Made by a program: the position numbers and the translations under genes. A model generated the notes under the pieces. The model was not told the origin of the DNA and did not search any database. It was given only the letters and a program-made list of their open reading frames with translations. From positions 62,001 through 126,000 of the forward strand of contig JAWZYV010013139.1 in NCBI GenBank assembly GCA_038373885.1: DNA of 64,000 nucleotides, in the 5' to 3' direction. Below are positions 33,706-45,271 of the stretch, piece after piece. This stretch comes from Cheiracanthium punctorium (taxonomy: Eukaryota > Arthropoda > Arachnida > Araneae > Cheiracanthiidae). Position 1 is the stretch's first letter; every line of letters starts with the position of its first letter.

Positions 33706-36700
33706 ATAAGGCAATCGATCAACAATTGTGACTGTAATTCCCGCTTTTCCAAAAGCGTCTGTATTAACGCTTAACAAAGTCCTCGATGGGGATTGACAAC
33801 ATGTAATGGCTCTTCCTAGAACATTCCACAAAAGCTCTATGGAACTGAGGTAAAGATACCTCGCTGACTACACCATACGACCCTCTTCTTCCACATATTT
33901 GTGGACTTGGTAACTTTGATTTTGGAAAACAGTGCAGTTGCAACTCGAACTATTAAATTGAACTTCGGCTTATAGTAACTGGGCAACTTTTGACAGCCGA
34001 ACTCCAAGCTGCCTTGCCGCAGGGTTGAAAGTATTAGGATACTATGGGAGTTAATGTTAACTTCGTAGACGATGTATGTCCTTTTTACGTATTTTTTAAT
34101 TGTGTATTGTGAACGGTAGATTTGTTGTATTGGTGTTAGGTAAATTAAGTTTAGAGCTGTCCGGCTTTGGTGTTGTTTTGAATTCCAGTTACAGTACCAA
34201 ACAAACCATGTAAATGAGCGCTTTAAAAGTTTTTTTTTGTACAGAATGGCAGCATGGGTGCTCACAACTATTGGATGAGAGGGGCTATGCCCCCAGATCC
34301 GATATTAAATTTATGATTTACTCACTGGTATAACGTAGACGCGCTTTAACACTAAAATATAGTATTTTTCTAGGACAAGACCCTTGAATTTCCCCCTCCC
34401 CCTCATACTTATAAACAACCATATAGATGCCTAAGAATGGTAGTAAAAATTAAAATATCATAAATCGAAACAACTATTTTTATGAAGATATATAGAAGTT
34501 GATATTTTTGTGTTGAGGGGTAATATTTATTATTTTATGATTCGTTTAACAATTTATATTTAAATATCTGATTTACACCATCCCTGAATCATAAATTCAC
34601 CTTTAAATTCTATGATGAGTTTGGGATAAATTAAGCAGCGAAGAATTTTGATATTATACATAAGCTTATTTTTGTTTTATATAACGTTACTTTAAAAATC
34701 ATTTTTGCTTCTTGATGTATTTGATTTTGTTTCTCATTCATTAAGTTCAAAGGCAAACTTCAAAGTTTTATATTTTGATTCAGTGACAGTTTTCCTTTGA
34801 AGAGAAACACAGTTTTAATATTTCAGAAGTATCTCGTTAAATTTTGAAACTGAAGGAAAACTGAAAAGTTTTATAGCATTACTTCAGGGATTGCAAACGT
34901 GTCCACACTCTTTGGATTAATATTAAATGAAGGCGTATTCGACAAAATTATATGGAATGAATTTTTAAGGAATTTCCTCTGCGTATCCAGCGTTGTTTCA
35001 TGTCAAAACGGATTCCCTTAGATGTAGAATGAGAAAACAGACAAAAATTTAATTCCATAAAGCCTTATGCTTGGTGCGTAGCAGAAACGAATTCATGAGA
35101 AACAACTAGTGTAACGTACGTTTAATTTACGATCTTCACACATAGATGGCGCTACTTACAAATGAAGTGGCAAAAATGCTACTATTTTTTTTCCCTTCCA
35201 TCTTACGTATATGAAATTCCTCTGCAAAAATTAGTTGGTTGTTGAAGGTACTTATAGCCAATGTCAAATTTTGTACAAAGAGGAATTGTGGGAAATTTCA
35301 GTTCATGACATTATTTGGAATGAACCGTCATTTGCATTATATGGTATTCTTCATGAAACATAGGGTTAACTCTATGGAATACCGCTTGTTAAAAATAATT
35401 TCCAGACTTTATAAAAAATGATTTTGGTGTGAAAGACAAACGACGTCGAGAAAGTTTGAACGAAAAATTTTGAGGGTAAAAGTTTTCATTAAAAAAATTA
35501 CGGATGTATCATCGTCCAACATGGCGAGATGACGGGTATAACGTCAAAACAAGTGTATATCACTGTTACATAAAAATGTAACACTCTTAGCAGATGTCAA
35601 CAACATACATGCGTATATAAACAATACAACTCTTTGCCACTCACGGTAAGAGAAATATTTAATCTTCATCAATCTCGCCTTGCGAACTTCCCAGTATGGG
35701 AAACGCTACGTCATAGGAGAAACTGGTTTTCCGTATCTCGATCAGCAGAGGTCGAAAGGAATGACTCCGAGAGAAAAAAAGATGAGAATTTCCCACGAGT
35801 GTGTGTGGCAACAGTTTTCAAAAAAGAAGTTCGTTAGAAGGACGCGGACTCAGTTTGAAATAAATCACGATGTAAACTTGTCGTTTCGTTGGCGAAGAGT
35901 GGCTTCCCAGTAGAAACTCGCTTGCTCCAGCCATTTTTGCGACTGGAGAGCCCAAGAAGTTAAGAAAATGTTCAGCTTGAATTCCTTTTTAAATTACTTG
36001 TGAGAGTGAAAAAGTGAAAATTTGCAACACTTTGATTTAGATTCTCCACGAGCTTTTGTATCGCCGAAGCGTTATACTGGGCGGCCATCTTGAATCAACT
36101 GTGTAGTGCCTGACAATAAGTTAACTGATGTGCATTGCCTTCTTCCATGCTTGTGTTATTCATCGAGATCATCAAAATTTGTGTTGCTGAATCTGCCAGG
36201 TTTAAATAGAACTTTGGAAGGACTTTAGAAAGAACTGCCAAACCTAGAACTTTGTGTTGATCATCTGCAATACGAACTGTCATCACCTGAGCTATGGTTT
36301 TCGACAAACAGGACAAAACTGTGTGCTACAGTGTGGTGGTAAATATTGAATTTAAGGAAAGTGTCTTCAAATTATTAAATTTCATAATTGTGATTAATCA
36401 TATTTTCATGATCTCACTACATTTCACAGATAATTTAATATATGTCTCCGATCTACTTACAAAATACTTCAGAGTTTTCTAATTGAAGTATACTGGCAAA
36501 GTTTTCATTTTTTCAAAATGACATCAGTTTGATATCTGTGTCGATAATATGCCCATTAAAGTATTTCATTTTTAGCCAACTAAAATTTTAATTTTTAATA
36601 ATAGGTTTCTGGGCAGTGTAAAGTGAATCTATTTAATTGGCATATTATCTCAATGTGTGATAATTACATCTCATTTATTTGTGTTTGAATTTGGTATTTT

Positions 36701-37333
36701 TTAATTGCAGTACTGTTTGAACTATGTTTTTTAAAAATGTTTGGTAGTCAGAGATCTCATATCTGAATTGAAAATGAATTGGTACTTTTGATCTTAGTAT
36801 TATTTGATTCACTATTTTTTTTATTATTATTCACTATTCAGAGATCCACTGTTTAGATGTCAAATATATAGTCAAGAAACATTATCTATGTCTTTTAATG
36901 TCAATCAAAGAACTCAGAATTTATTCTTTATTTGAGTTAGTCAATTTCAGGAAAATTTTGCCTTTCAGCTTTTATCACAATATGGGTTCTGAGTCTTTAT
37001 TCCTTACCAGGTGAGTGTAAGTAAAATAAGTTATTCTTATCTCTCACTATTCAGGTTTTTAATACCTAGGCGTTAACATTTAAATTAATGCCTAGGCGGC
37101 AAACTGCAATGTACTTTTTTCTGATCTGAATTTTTGTTCAGAAGAATTTTTACCTCTCACATTTCACACCCTATCGATCATGGCAGTTAAGTAAATAACC
37201 ACGTAAGAATCACTAATAATGTAACTTTGTGAGACCCATAAAAGACCTTTAAATGTGACTGAAATCCTTCAAATGAAAATCAAGAAGTCATAATAGTTTA
37301 TGTACTTATTGAATTGTGCTTGAAATGGATAAA
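33706..37333. other. Long stretch without recognisable features
   Basis: About 3.6 kb of AT-rich DNA. A 142-codon open frame at 33837-34265 (minus strand) has no recognisable domain, odd composition and no supporting context, so it is not called. No element ends or tandem repeats were found. A diverged host intron or unknown element cannot be excluded. Confidence 0.5.
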
Positions 37334-37609
37334 CCCGCTTGTGCCCAGATATTTTTGCGACTTTCTTTGATTTTTGCTAATACCAGGAATAAAAGAAACA
37401 TTTCTGATGTCAACTCCTTGAAAAAGGAATGATTTCTTTTAAAATCATTATGTACAAAAATTGAAATGTCAACACAGTACTTGGTCATGTTAAAATATTT
37501 TGTGGAGTTGAGGTTCAATACTCGTGAATAAAGGCTAGGAAAAATAAATAACGTTTTCGACTGATAGCGATAATGCCGTCCCAAAAAAGGGACGCTAGGC
37601 ATAAAAGGG
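37334..37609 (-). mobile_element. Short TTAA (piggyBac-like) MITE, copy 1
   Basis: Inverse copy of 39073-39347. The right end AGGCATAAAAGGG is followed by TTAA (37610-37613). The left flank is a mutated TAAA. Shared interior strings include the hairpin GTCCCAAAAAAGGGAC, CGAAAACG and AATAAATAACG. A longer open frame that crosses the left boundary (37306-37683) is fortuitous. Confidence 0.87.
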
Positions 37610-37922
37610 TTAAGTTTAGTAGTACTCGATGCATATTTACGGAAGTTAGAGCACGGACGGACAGACAGACAAACCGAAATCATAAGTACTTTTCAACTTT
37701 GTTGGAAAGCGTTACCACAGAAAGAAATGTCATAGTTACAATCAATTTTCACACTTGTATTTTTGGGGAATGCTTTTCCTTTCCTTGCCTGTAAAACTAC
37801 TTTTTCTGCATAAAGAGTTAGATTGCGGTGAAATGTTATAAAAGTGGCTATGTCTTTCACATTATACAGGGAGATCAATTTAAGAGTACCCGTTGGGCTT
37901 TCTTATTACCCTGTGGCAACTA

Positions 37923-38521
37923 CAGTGAAACCTCTCTGAGCGGCCGTACCGAGAATATTTGGCCGCTCGGAGGGGGTGGCCGCCCTGAAGTGTTTTATTT
38001 ACTAGCATAAGATAATTGCTATCATGCGTAATATAAACAAGTCTGACACATATTCCTTATTTAAAATGAAATTTAAAACTCATCTAAAGAGAAAACAGTA
38101 CTTCATTTAATGCTTTCTTACAGTTTTTGAAAAAGGATATAGTTTATGTCTGTTTTAAGTTTTTACTTTTCTCTGAAACAACCATTTTTCCAAGTTCGTT
38201 TTTTACTTTAAAAAGCATATCTCTAACCGATTCGTTTGTAACCGCTTCGGAATTTTCGATAACTTCATCGAGTTTACCTAAAGTCCTGGATCTTATACTC
38301 GACAATAAACCTGACCTTGAGTTTTTTTTCGCTCAAAATTAAAGAATGGTGTTAGTAGAATTTCCCGAAAAATGACATGGGCGATCCCACTCGGTGGCCG
38401 TTTAGAGTGGGTCGATTGGCCGCTGATAGAGGTCTTTTTAACATTAGGTATACGAGCCAAAAAATACGTGCCATGAAAATCTGGCCGTTCAGAGGGGTGG
38501 CCGCTCGGAGAGGTTTCACTG
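37923..38521 (-). mobile_element. 599-bp pogo/Tigger-derived element
   Basis: Terminal repeats CAGTGAAACCTCTCTGAGCG and the inverse CGCTCGGAGAGGTTTCACTG are flanked by TA (37921-37922 and 38522-38523). On the minus strand at about 38140-38300 it retains a coding tail (GKLDEVIENSEAVTNESV, then a Lys-rich segment and KQT-stop-TISFFKN). This is like the C-terminus of the larger Tigger at 40532-40792, including a PCNA-binding-type motif. The rest of the transposase is deleted. Confidence 0.88.
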
Positions 38522-38687
38522 TACTTTCAAGTATAATTGTTTGAACTTTGTTTAAGTGTGGGAGAGAATCACAAACACTGTTGCACTGTTGCAACTTTAT
38601 TTGTGTAGGAAAGGAGAAATGGAGGCACTATGCCACTTAATCCTGTGATCATTTCATTTAAAAAAAAAACGTAAATTAATTTAAATT

Positions 38688-38923
38688 TGGACACCAAGGT
38701 CACCATACCTCACACCCCATTAGATTTTATTTTGTGGGTTTATTTAAAAAAATGTTTTCCGGCAAATTCAAGTCCTGCAAATATCGATGAATTAAAAAAA
38801 GCCATAACTGAAGAAATCTCGTGAATAACACCTACAATGTTGCGAAGTGCGTCAAAAAACTTGATTGGACGAGTTCACGTTTGCATTCAAAATGGTGGAG
38901 AGCATTTTCAACACTTGCTGTAA
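38688..38923 (+). pseudogene. Mariner-like transposase C-terminal fragment
   Basis: Reads TPRSPYLTP, then after a one-base shift PLDFILWVYLKK. This is the conserved block that carries the last catalytic acidic residue in mariner-type transposases (SPDLTPLDFFLWG pattern, here with Y for the first D). The tail follows: ANIDELKKAITEEIS, a stop, ITPTMLRSASKNLIGRV, and CIQNGGEHFQHL before the terminal stop. The N-terminal two thirds are missing. It lies inside the mariner-like element and reads from its left to right end. Confidence 0.87.
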
Positions 38924-39072
38924 AGAATGATGATGTGAAAAATTTTAAATTTATGTTTTTAAAAATAAAATTATTACAGGATTAAGTAACATTGTGCGTC
39001 TCCATTTCTGTTCCATCTGAGAAATAATGTCGTAACAGCCCCGCAGTGATGCAAATTGTCTCTCATGCTTAA

Positions 39073-39347
39073 CCCATTTATGCCTAGCGTCCCTTTTTTG
39101 GGACGGCATTTTCGCTATCAGTCGAAAACGTTATTTATTTTTCCTAGCCTTTATTCACGAGTATTGAACCTCAATTCCACAAAATATTTCTACATGACCA
39201 AATAGGATGCTGATATTTCAAGTTTTATACGTAATGATTTTAAAAGAAATCATCCCTTTTCAAGAAGTTGACATCAGAAATTTACCTGTTATTTGCTGGA
39301 TTAGCAAAAATCGGGAAAAGTAGCAAAAATATCTGGGCACAAATGGG
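39073..39347 (+). mobile_element. Short TTAA (piggyBac-like) MITE, copy 2
   Basis: Flanked by perfect TTAA (39069-39072 and 39348-39351). Ends CCCATTTATGCCTAGCG and GGGCACAAATGGG are short inverted repeats. An internal hairpin GTCCCTTTTTTGGGAC lies near the left end. Copy 1 is 1.5 kb to the left in inverse orientation. Confidence 0.92.
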
Positions 39348-39360
39348 TTAAAAAGGTTCA

Positions 39361-39698
39361 AAAATTATATTTCATTGTTATAATAGTTGTCACATCCGTC
39401 AGATTGAAGGTGTGAAACGAAAAATAAACGGCTACTCTTTTAAATTGATCACACCTCTACTTAGGGTGACTCAATGGCGTCTGAAGTCAGGAATTGCTTA
39501 GTTACAAGTGTTGCTTATTCGCTTAGATAAAAATTATATTTCATTGTTATAATAGTTGTCACATCCGTCAGATTGAAGGTGTGAAACGAAAAATAAACGG
39601 CTACTCTTTTAAATTGATCACACCTCTACTTAGGGTGACTCAATGGCGTCTGAAGTCAGGAATTGCTTAGTTACAAGTGTTGCTTATTCGCTTAGATA
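39361..39698 (+). repeat. 169-bp tandem duplication, no differences seen
   Basis: 39361-39529 and 39530-39698 appear identical by eye. The unit contains the right terminus of the mariner-like element and about 70 bp of flank. It is very recent, or an assembly artefact. Confidence 0.93.
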
Positions 39699-39985
39699 AA
39701 CTCTTACGCTAATGATCGGGTATCAAGGTACCTTTTGGGGGGAGGGATCATGGTAATTTAATCATTTCTAATTAAGCCAAGGTAAACTCGCTTTTAATCC
39801 ACGTTACTTACATGAGTCTGAGATAAACATACCATTTTAGACAATTTTGGGAAAAATTATTGTTGAGTTTTTATGCGTCATACTTTTCGATATCATGACT
39901 CAAAATACAGGTACTAAAGTGGCCATTATTGTCTCTCATCTACATACAGATTTTAAATAATTATTATAAAAAAATAAGCAAACAT

Positions 39986-40003
39986 AATAATAATAATAAT
40001 AAT
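39986..40003. repeat. TAA microsatellite
   Basis: Six TAA units immediately before the left end of the Tigger-A element. Confidence 0.9.
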
Positions 40004-40289
40004 TACAGTCAAACCCCGATATAACGCCACTATCCTTTCGAGAAAATTATTGCGGTATAACGAGTGCGGCGGTATATCGAATTATATTATATTATGCGAA
40101 GGATAAAAATAATCTTTGACATGGTATTATTACTATCTTAAAACTCAATATCACAATGCATTTTATTTAATAATAGGTAATATAATTCAATTCTGCTGGA
40201 ATTAAATTATCAAATGATACCATGAAATTAAGATGCACTTACTGTTTTATATCGTAAAAGCTATATAAAGAAGTTTCCGAGTAGAATAA

Positions 40290-40478
40290 ACACTATGGCT
40301 GAAGTGTGAAGATCCAGGGCTCAGGCCTTTCGCGCGGCGACGGATCTAATATTCTGGACTCTCCAGCAGTTTCTTCGAGATGTAACGTGAATGCGCTTTA
40401 GAACCCCTTAAAAAATCATCCGCCCTAAGGACCCCTCGTGTAGGTTTGAAATAAACACAACAAACAAAGTTGGATAAA
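40290..40478 (+). mobile_element. SINE family 1 copy inside Tigger-A
   Basis: The body (GTAACGTGAATGCGCTTTAG, then AAATCATCCGCCCTAAGG) and tail AAACACAACAAACAAAG match the other family 1 SINEs in order. The tRNA-like head is degraded and the target duplication is unclear. Confidence 0.6.
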
Positions 40479-40531
40479 TAGATATTTTTGCTCATAGCAG
40501 ACACACACTTACATTAAAACTCAAACTGAAT

Positions 40532-42050
40532 TTATTGGAAATATTTTAAAATGGTAGTTTGAGTTTTCTTTTCAATATTAATTTTTTGAATATCCTTTTC
40601 TACAAGTAAGAGGTTGTTTAGCATTTCTTTATCTGTCGCATTTTTTTCTAAAAAAATTCGTATTTTCCCTATGCAATTTTTCACTTCGTCCGATGTAACA
40701 TGTGGTGTTTCATCTTCTTCAGATTCACTGTCAGATGAATCTAAATTTTGATTTTGATTGGTAGCTGATTTAACAATTTCATCGATTGTCATAGCTTTTA
40801 AATTACAGTCCCCGATAATGTTGAAACACTTTTGTCTATATTAATATGCTCAGTTGCCGACAGAGGATGCTCAATGTCTGTCAATTTGTGTATTTCATTT
40901 TGTAGTTCTTGGAGTGCTGTAATATTTTGCTTCGGAGTAAGCCCTTCAGATTTAATTAATCCAGTATGTTTCCAGCAGTTGACAATAGTTTCTGGTGAAA
41001 TTTCATCCCAAGCTTTTTTTTTATCATGCGAATAGCATCGTGTAAAAGGATTGGAGAAAAATCATCTTTGCTGATTTTTTCAATAATACAGCGGACGTGA
41101 TGCTTTCGATAATGAACTTTGAATGAGTTTATTATACCCACATCCAAAGGCTGTAAAACTCCAGTACAATCAGGAGGTAAAAATTCAATGCGGATATTGC
41201 TCATTGGGTATGTTTTGTGACAAGGGGCATTATCCAAAATCATTAAAACATGGCGTTTCTTTCTTCGAATTTCTGAGTTGAAATTCGCTAGCCATTTTTG
41301 AAATAATGCTGCAGTCATCCAAGATTTCTTGTTGTTCTCATAATCAACATAAAGGGCAAGATTAAAATTTTTAAAACATCTGGGCTTAGCTGATTTTCCA
41401 ATCACTGTTAGAGTTCTTTTATCAGTGCAGAACACCAGCGACACACGATCTTTAGCTTTTTTGCAGCCTTTAACAGGCCCACTAGAAATTGTTTTATCTG
41501 GCTGCAGGCGGTAAAAAAGTCCACTTTCATCCATGTTGTAAACGTCCTCAGCTTTATATTCTAAAATCAGCGCACTCAATTTCTTACGACCATTTATCAC
41601 AACATCTTCATCAACTCCTGTAGTCTTACCACTTCGTATATACTGCGAGAATCCTCGTCGCTTTTTAAATCTGTTCAACCAGCCGCTACTATACTCGAAA
41701 TCTTTGATGCCCATTTGCTGGCCAAGGACTTTTGCTTTCTCTCTAATAATGTCTCCAGTTATAGTCGCATTTTTAGCACTCATTTGTAGTATCCATGTGC
41801 AAAGGGCATCCTCTAAATCTTCGTGTTTTGCAGTTTTCAGTTTTTTCACATTTGACTGCAGATCGTTGGTGTTAATCCATTTTTCGGGATTTTTCAAAAT
41901 GTTTCCTATGCAGCGCCTGCTAACAGGCTTTTTCCACAATGTAGAAAAATGATTCGCGATGTGTTGCTGCGATGCATTCACATTTCTCTCTTTATATTCG
42001 CAAATTTCCCGCTTTTCCGAAACTGTTAATGCAACTCTTTTTGCTATCAT
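40532..42050 (-). pseudogene. pogo/Tigger transposase, near-complete with two frameshifts
   Basis: A CENP-B-type DDE transposase that would cut and paste its own element at TA sites. From the ATG at 42050, residues 1-60 form a psq-like helix-turn-helix and about 75-140 a CENP-B HTH (ILQMSAKNATITGDIIREKA). The catalytic aspartates are all kept: D174 in NMDESGLF, D273 in ILDNAPCH, D303 in LQPLDVGII. The frame shifts at a run of nine T (41014-41022) that encodes the Lys stretch before the conserved AWDEI. It shifts again near 40840, after which 40532-40792 gives an acidic C-terminus (DSSDSESEEDE) ending QTTILKYFQ. That end fits the PCNA-interaction pattern known from pogo. It is otherwise the best preserved DNA transposase here. 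Confidence 0.93.
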
Positions 42051-42543
42051 GAATTAAGACTCTGGTTATTTTGCAGATTTAACTGATAAATTCTTCTATC
42101 ATTCAACGACTAATCTAACCTTTGAATGACAGATTTTGCATTTCACCCCGTTTTCCTGGTAGGCGGCGGAAACTAGAGGGGGTGAAGAGAGGAGAGGAGA
42201 GGTTTCTTCAAACATTGTTCTCAGTTTTCAAAAGAGAATGAATAGGAATTCGTTACTACTGAATACTATTTGATTTTGAAAGCATATAGACGTAGGAAGG
42301 CAAGGGACTCTTTGGAAATCTAACAAAAAGTTTAAAAAGAAAGAATGTGCAAAAAACATATCCAGTAATTTCTAGAAAATTAGTTACACTAGGCAAGTTT
42401 TATTCTGGCGGTATATCGAGTTGGCGCTTTAACGGATCCATTACATTGAAATTCCTATTTGACAGATTTGTTCATAGACATAATTGGCGGTTAAGCGGAA
42501 TTGGCGCTATTTCGAGATGGTACTAAATCGGGGTTTGACTGTA

Positions 42544-43428
42544 TTATGAATTATTTATTTTTCTGTACATTAATTATTATTCGACTCATGCAGTAAAGTT
42601 ATTACTTGATTACAAAATCGGTAACAAGTAATGAAAGAAACGGAAAGCGTAGACATTTGTTGTGTTTACCGTGGTGTTAGCTATTTAAAAGAAAGGGGGT
42701 GTATTTGGTCATTGCACGGGTAAATCAAGCATTATTTTCACAAAATGAAAAAAAAAATGCGCACATGATGCCTCAACAATGCACAAAAACAGTGAAATTG
42801 TATCTAATTCAAAAATGTTTTGGGAATCTAGTCATTTAAACGTTATTGGAGATAAATCTTATCTTTCAATATATAATTCCAAGAAAATGCTCAAACTTTT
42901 ATTCGGAAATGAGCGATTCTGATGTCAGTATTCTTATCTTTAGCATAACGGTGACTGGTAATCCGGAAAAAAGAAATGTTGGGGGAAAATTTGAGGGAAA
43001 AAATTCCTCTTAAGAAAAGACTACTTTGTCTTCGTCCCTATTTTTCTGGCAAATGTAGCGTTCCATTCAAAAATATCAGAGAAGAGCATTAACTCTGAAC
43101 AGGATTTATTGCAGACGCTACGTTGCTTTATGTAGCGATTTATTACACTAAGTTCAATTCCACCGGGTTTTTCATCGGTATTTTAGCTTTATATATATTT
43201 TCATTCCTTTGAGCTGAGCGTGCGTTGGTTATATAATGCACAGTGGTTGATAAATTCGCCCGTTATGCATGGCTCCTAGAAGCCAGTAATTTAAAATTTG
43301 CGAAACTGGAGAACAAGGATCGGTAAAATAACGAAAACAAAAATGTGTGTTGTATTTTGAAATCTGTAAAAATGTCTTAAGATATTTGAAAATTAGATAC
43401 AAACCTTGTGAACAGGTGTTTTGTTATG
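42544..43428. other. Nothing recognised
   Basis: AT-rich sequence between Tigger-A and Tc1-B. No gene or element ends were seen. Confidence 0.5.
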
Positions 43429-43454
43429 TACTGAAGCGCCAACACTGTGATGAC

Positions 43455-45034
43455 CTACTCAATAGCACGTTGCACGTCGTTTGGCCTTCAAAACGGTTGC
43501 AACTCGCCTAGGCATGCTGGTAGATAAGTCGTCACAGGATGTACCAAATATTTAAGCAGCGGTCACACATACTGGGACATGGTAGTGTTTGAGCTGTGAG
43601 CTGCCGGGGAGAGGGGAGCATCTGTTCTCCTGGAAGACGGCTCAACCTTACACGACTGTGCTGTTGTACTTAATTGGGGCGATTTAAATTACGTCGAAGG
43701 TTTACTTTTAGAAGCGATAAACTACATTCGGAGAGCGTTGTGAAGTTGTACAAATAATCCAGGGAAAACGTCACTTTGCGAAACATTTATGAGAGAGACA
43801 TTTGTAGAAGAGCAAAACTTTTATTTGATGTCTTAGAAAAGATTACATGATGGTGGTGGGCTGGGAGACCGTTAGCTATAATGGTCAATAAGGGTCTGAA
43901 GAATCGGAAGTCAAATTCAATCGAAGAATGATCAAGAGGTTGGCGAGAAAGTTAAACTTGGCATATTAAAAGGAGGCCCAAACAAGAGCCAATAATGCAC
44001 TCATTATTAAAGTCGCCGAAAAACCGCAGAATATTCCCAGTCAACAGAGAGAATGGCAAGACATAACAATGCGCTGGGCACCAAATTATTGAGGATAAAG
44101 ACAGCCAAATTACAGTAAGCCCGTGTGATAGAAAATTAGTTCAGCTGTATTTTAACTGATGTGAGGCCATGTCCCTATTTGGTAATGAAAGGAAATAAAG
44201 TATGTACGTGTATAGAAAGACGTTAAGCATAGATGCATATTAATAAAAACTAGATGTTCTGCATGAGAAACAAATGTTTCTTAACAGCTAAGAAAGGTGA
44301 AGAAATGTAACGGACTTATTGACATGGAACAAAGGGCGATAGAATAATTTAAGCATGAAATCCGTATAAAAAAGCAGTTAATTGAAATATAACATTTGGA
44401 AAAAGCGTAATACAAAATTTTTAAAGACGGTGTAGTTAAAAATGGGAAGAGAATTTAAAGTTAATATGCTTGATTTAAAATGTTTTAAGAAAGTAAACAC
44501 AAATGAAAATTATTATTAAATATATGATCTTCATCACAACGACCATATATTTGATGAAGGAGAAACTGGGATTCATCCTAATAACAACTCTCCTCCACAT
44601 AGCCATGGTCCAGTCTCCCTGTTCCCGTGCCTACTGCAGGCGTAGTTGACCATGACGCTTGGTAAGCAGAGGCACTCGAATGGGAGTCTGCTCCGCAGTC
44701 CCATATCCAACAGAGTCCTCTGAATTGTGTGTTCCGAGACACTTGTACTTGGAGCTGCATTGCCCTGGTCTGTCAGCTGACCCAATGCCTGCCGCCGATT
44801 TTGCTGTACTAGGCGGGACAGTCTCCGACGTCTTCTTTCTTTGATGGTGTGTGGACGCCCAACATCTTGCCATCTACGGATGGTTTCACCATTAATTCAC
44901 TTTTTATAAATACTAACAAAGGCAGATCGTGAACAACCGACCAGTCGTGCAGTTTCGGAGATACTCGTTCCGAGTCTTCTGCCCGTTACAGTCTGCCCTC
45001 TATCCAATTGGCTTAGATCAACAGCCTTTCCCAT
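43455..45034 (-). pseudogene. Tc1-like transposase, heavily broken
   Basis: The ATG at 45032-45034 starts [16 protein letters not shown], as in Tc1-A. The DNA-binding part runs ISETARLVG and SIYKK, then a stop in place of Trp, then WQDVGRPHTIKERRRR. After frameshifts it reads DMGLRSRLP near 44700. The foreign insert then splits the gene. Downstream a short piece equivalent to the GEQLLPS region is fused by deletion to the 3' part, and the C-terminal MPRR segment is still visible near 43500. The catalytic core is largely gone, so the gene is inactive. Confidence 0.85.
43655..44552. other. Unclassified 0.9-kb insert inside Tc1-B
   Basis: Tc1 homology stops near 43654 and resumes at 44553 (GATGAAGGAGAAACTGGG). 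The interior has no terminal repeats that I can find. A short stretch near 43856-43900 could be read as GRPLAIMVNKGLKNRKSN, vaguely like a transposase linker, but this is not supportable as a gene. Confidence 0.5.
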
Positions 45035-45271
45035 CACACACGAACGTCAAGTTACGAACTTGTTACGAACAACATTTAATTACCATTCCCACTTAATTCC
45101 GTGTTCTTCATGTCATCCAGACGAGTTCATTGAAACGTTACGGGGTAGTCATAATGTTTACGCTCGTCATTGTAGTTTCTGTTCATAGGATTCACGATCC
45201 CAAGAAGCTCCGGGGTTGAATAAGGTAGTAATTAGTGTATGTGCTTTAATGTTCTTTACAGGCGAGTTTAT

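Larger units (their letters stand above)
37867..39457 (+). mobile_element. Mariner-like element with two nested insertions
   Basis: The left end CAGGGAGATCAATTTAAG follows TA (37865-37866). The right end, inverted, reads GAGGTGTGATCAATTTAAAA and precedes TA (39458-39459). The inner arms share GAGTACCCGTT/GAGTAGCCGTT. It contains a transposase C-terminal fragment (38688-38923), a Tigger-type element (37923-38521) and a TTAA MITE (39073-39347). Without these it would be about 0.7 kb, a deletion derivative. The right end and flank have been tandemly duplicated (39361-39698). Confidence 0.8.
40006..42541 (-). mobile_element. pogo/Tigger transposon A, complete ends (2.5 kb)
   Basis: The left end CAGTCAAACCCCGATATAAC and right end, inverted, CAGTCAAACCCCGATTTAGT are flanked by TA (40004-40005 and 42542-42543). 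The inner repeats include GCGGTATATCGA near both ends (about 40069 and 42411). One transposase gene runs right to left. A SINE of family 1 is inserted at about 40290-40478. Confidence 0.95.
43431..45172 (-). mobile_element. Tc1-like transposon B, interrupted
   Basis: Same family as Tc1-A. The right terminus, inverted, reads CAATGACGAGCGTAAACA then TTATGACTACC, next to TA (45173-45174). The left terminus CTGAAGCGCC is more diverged, next to TA (43429-43430). Relative to Tc1-A it lacks about 0.4 kb of coding sequence near 43600 and carries about 0.9 kb of foreign DNA between 43655 and 44552. Confidence 0.85.

Noticed and set aside
33837..34265. 142-codon open frame on the minus strand
   Set aside because: No recognisable domain or motif, no start context, splice or repeat support; in AT-rich DNA such a length can occur by chance.
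37306..37683. 125-codon open frame on the minus strand
   Set aside because: It runs across the boundary of a TTAA MITE (37334-37609), and its reading depends on that insertion.
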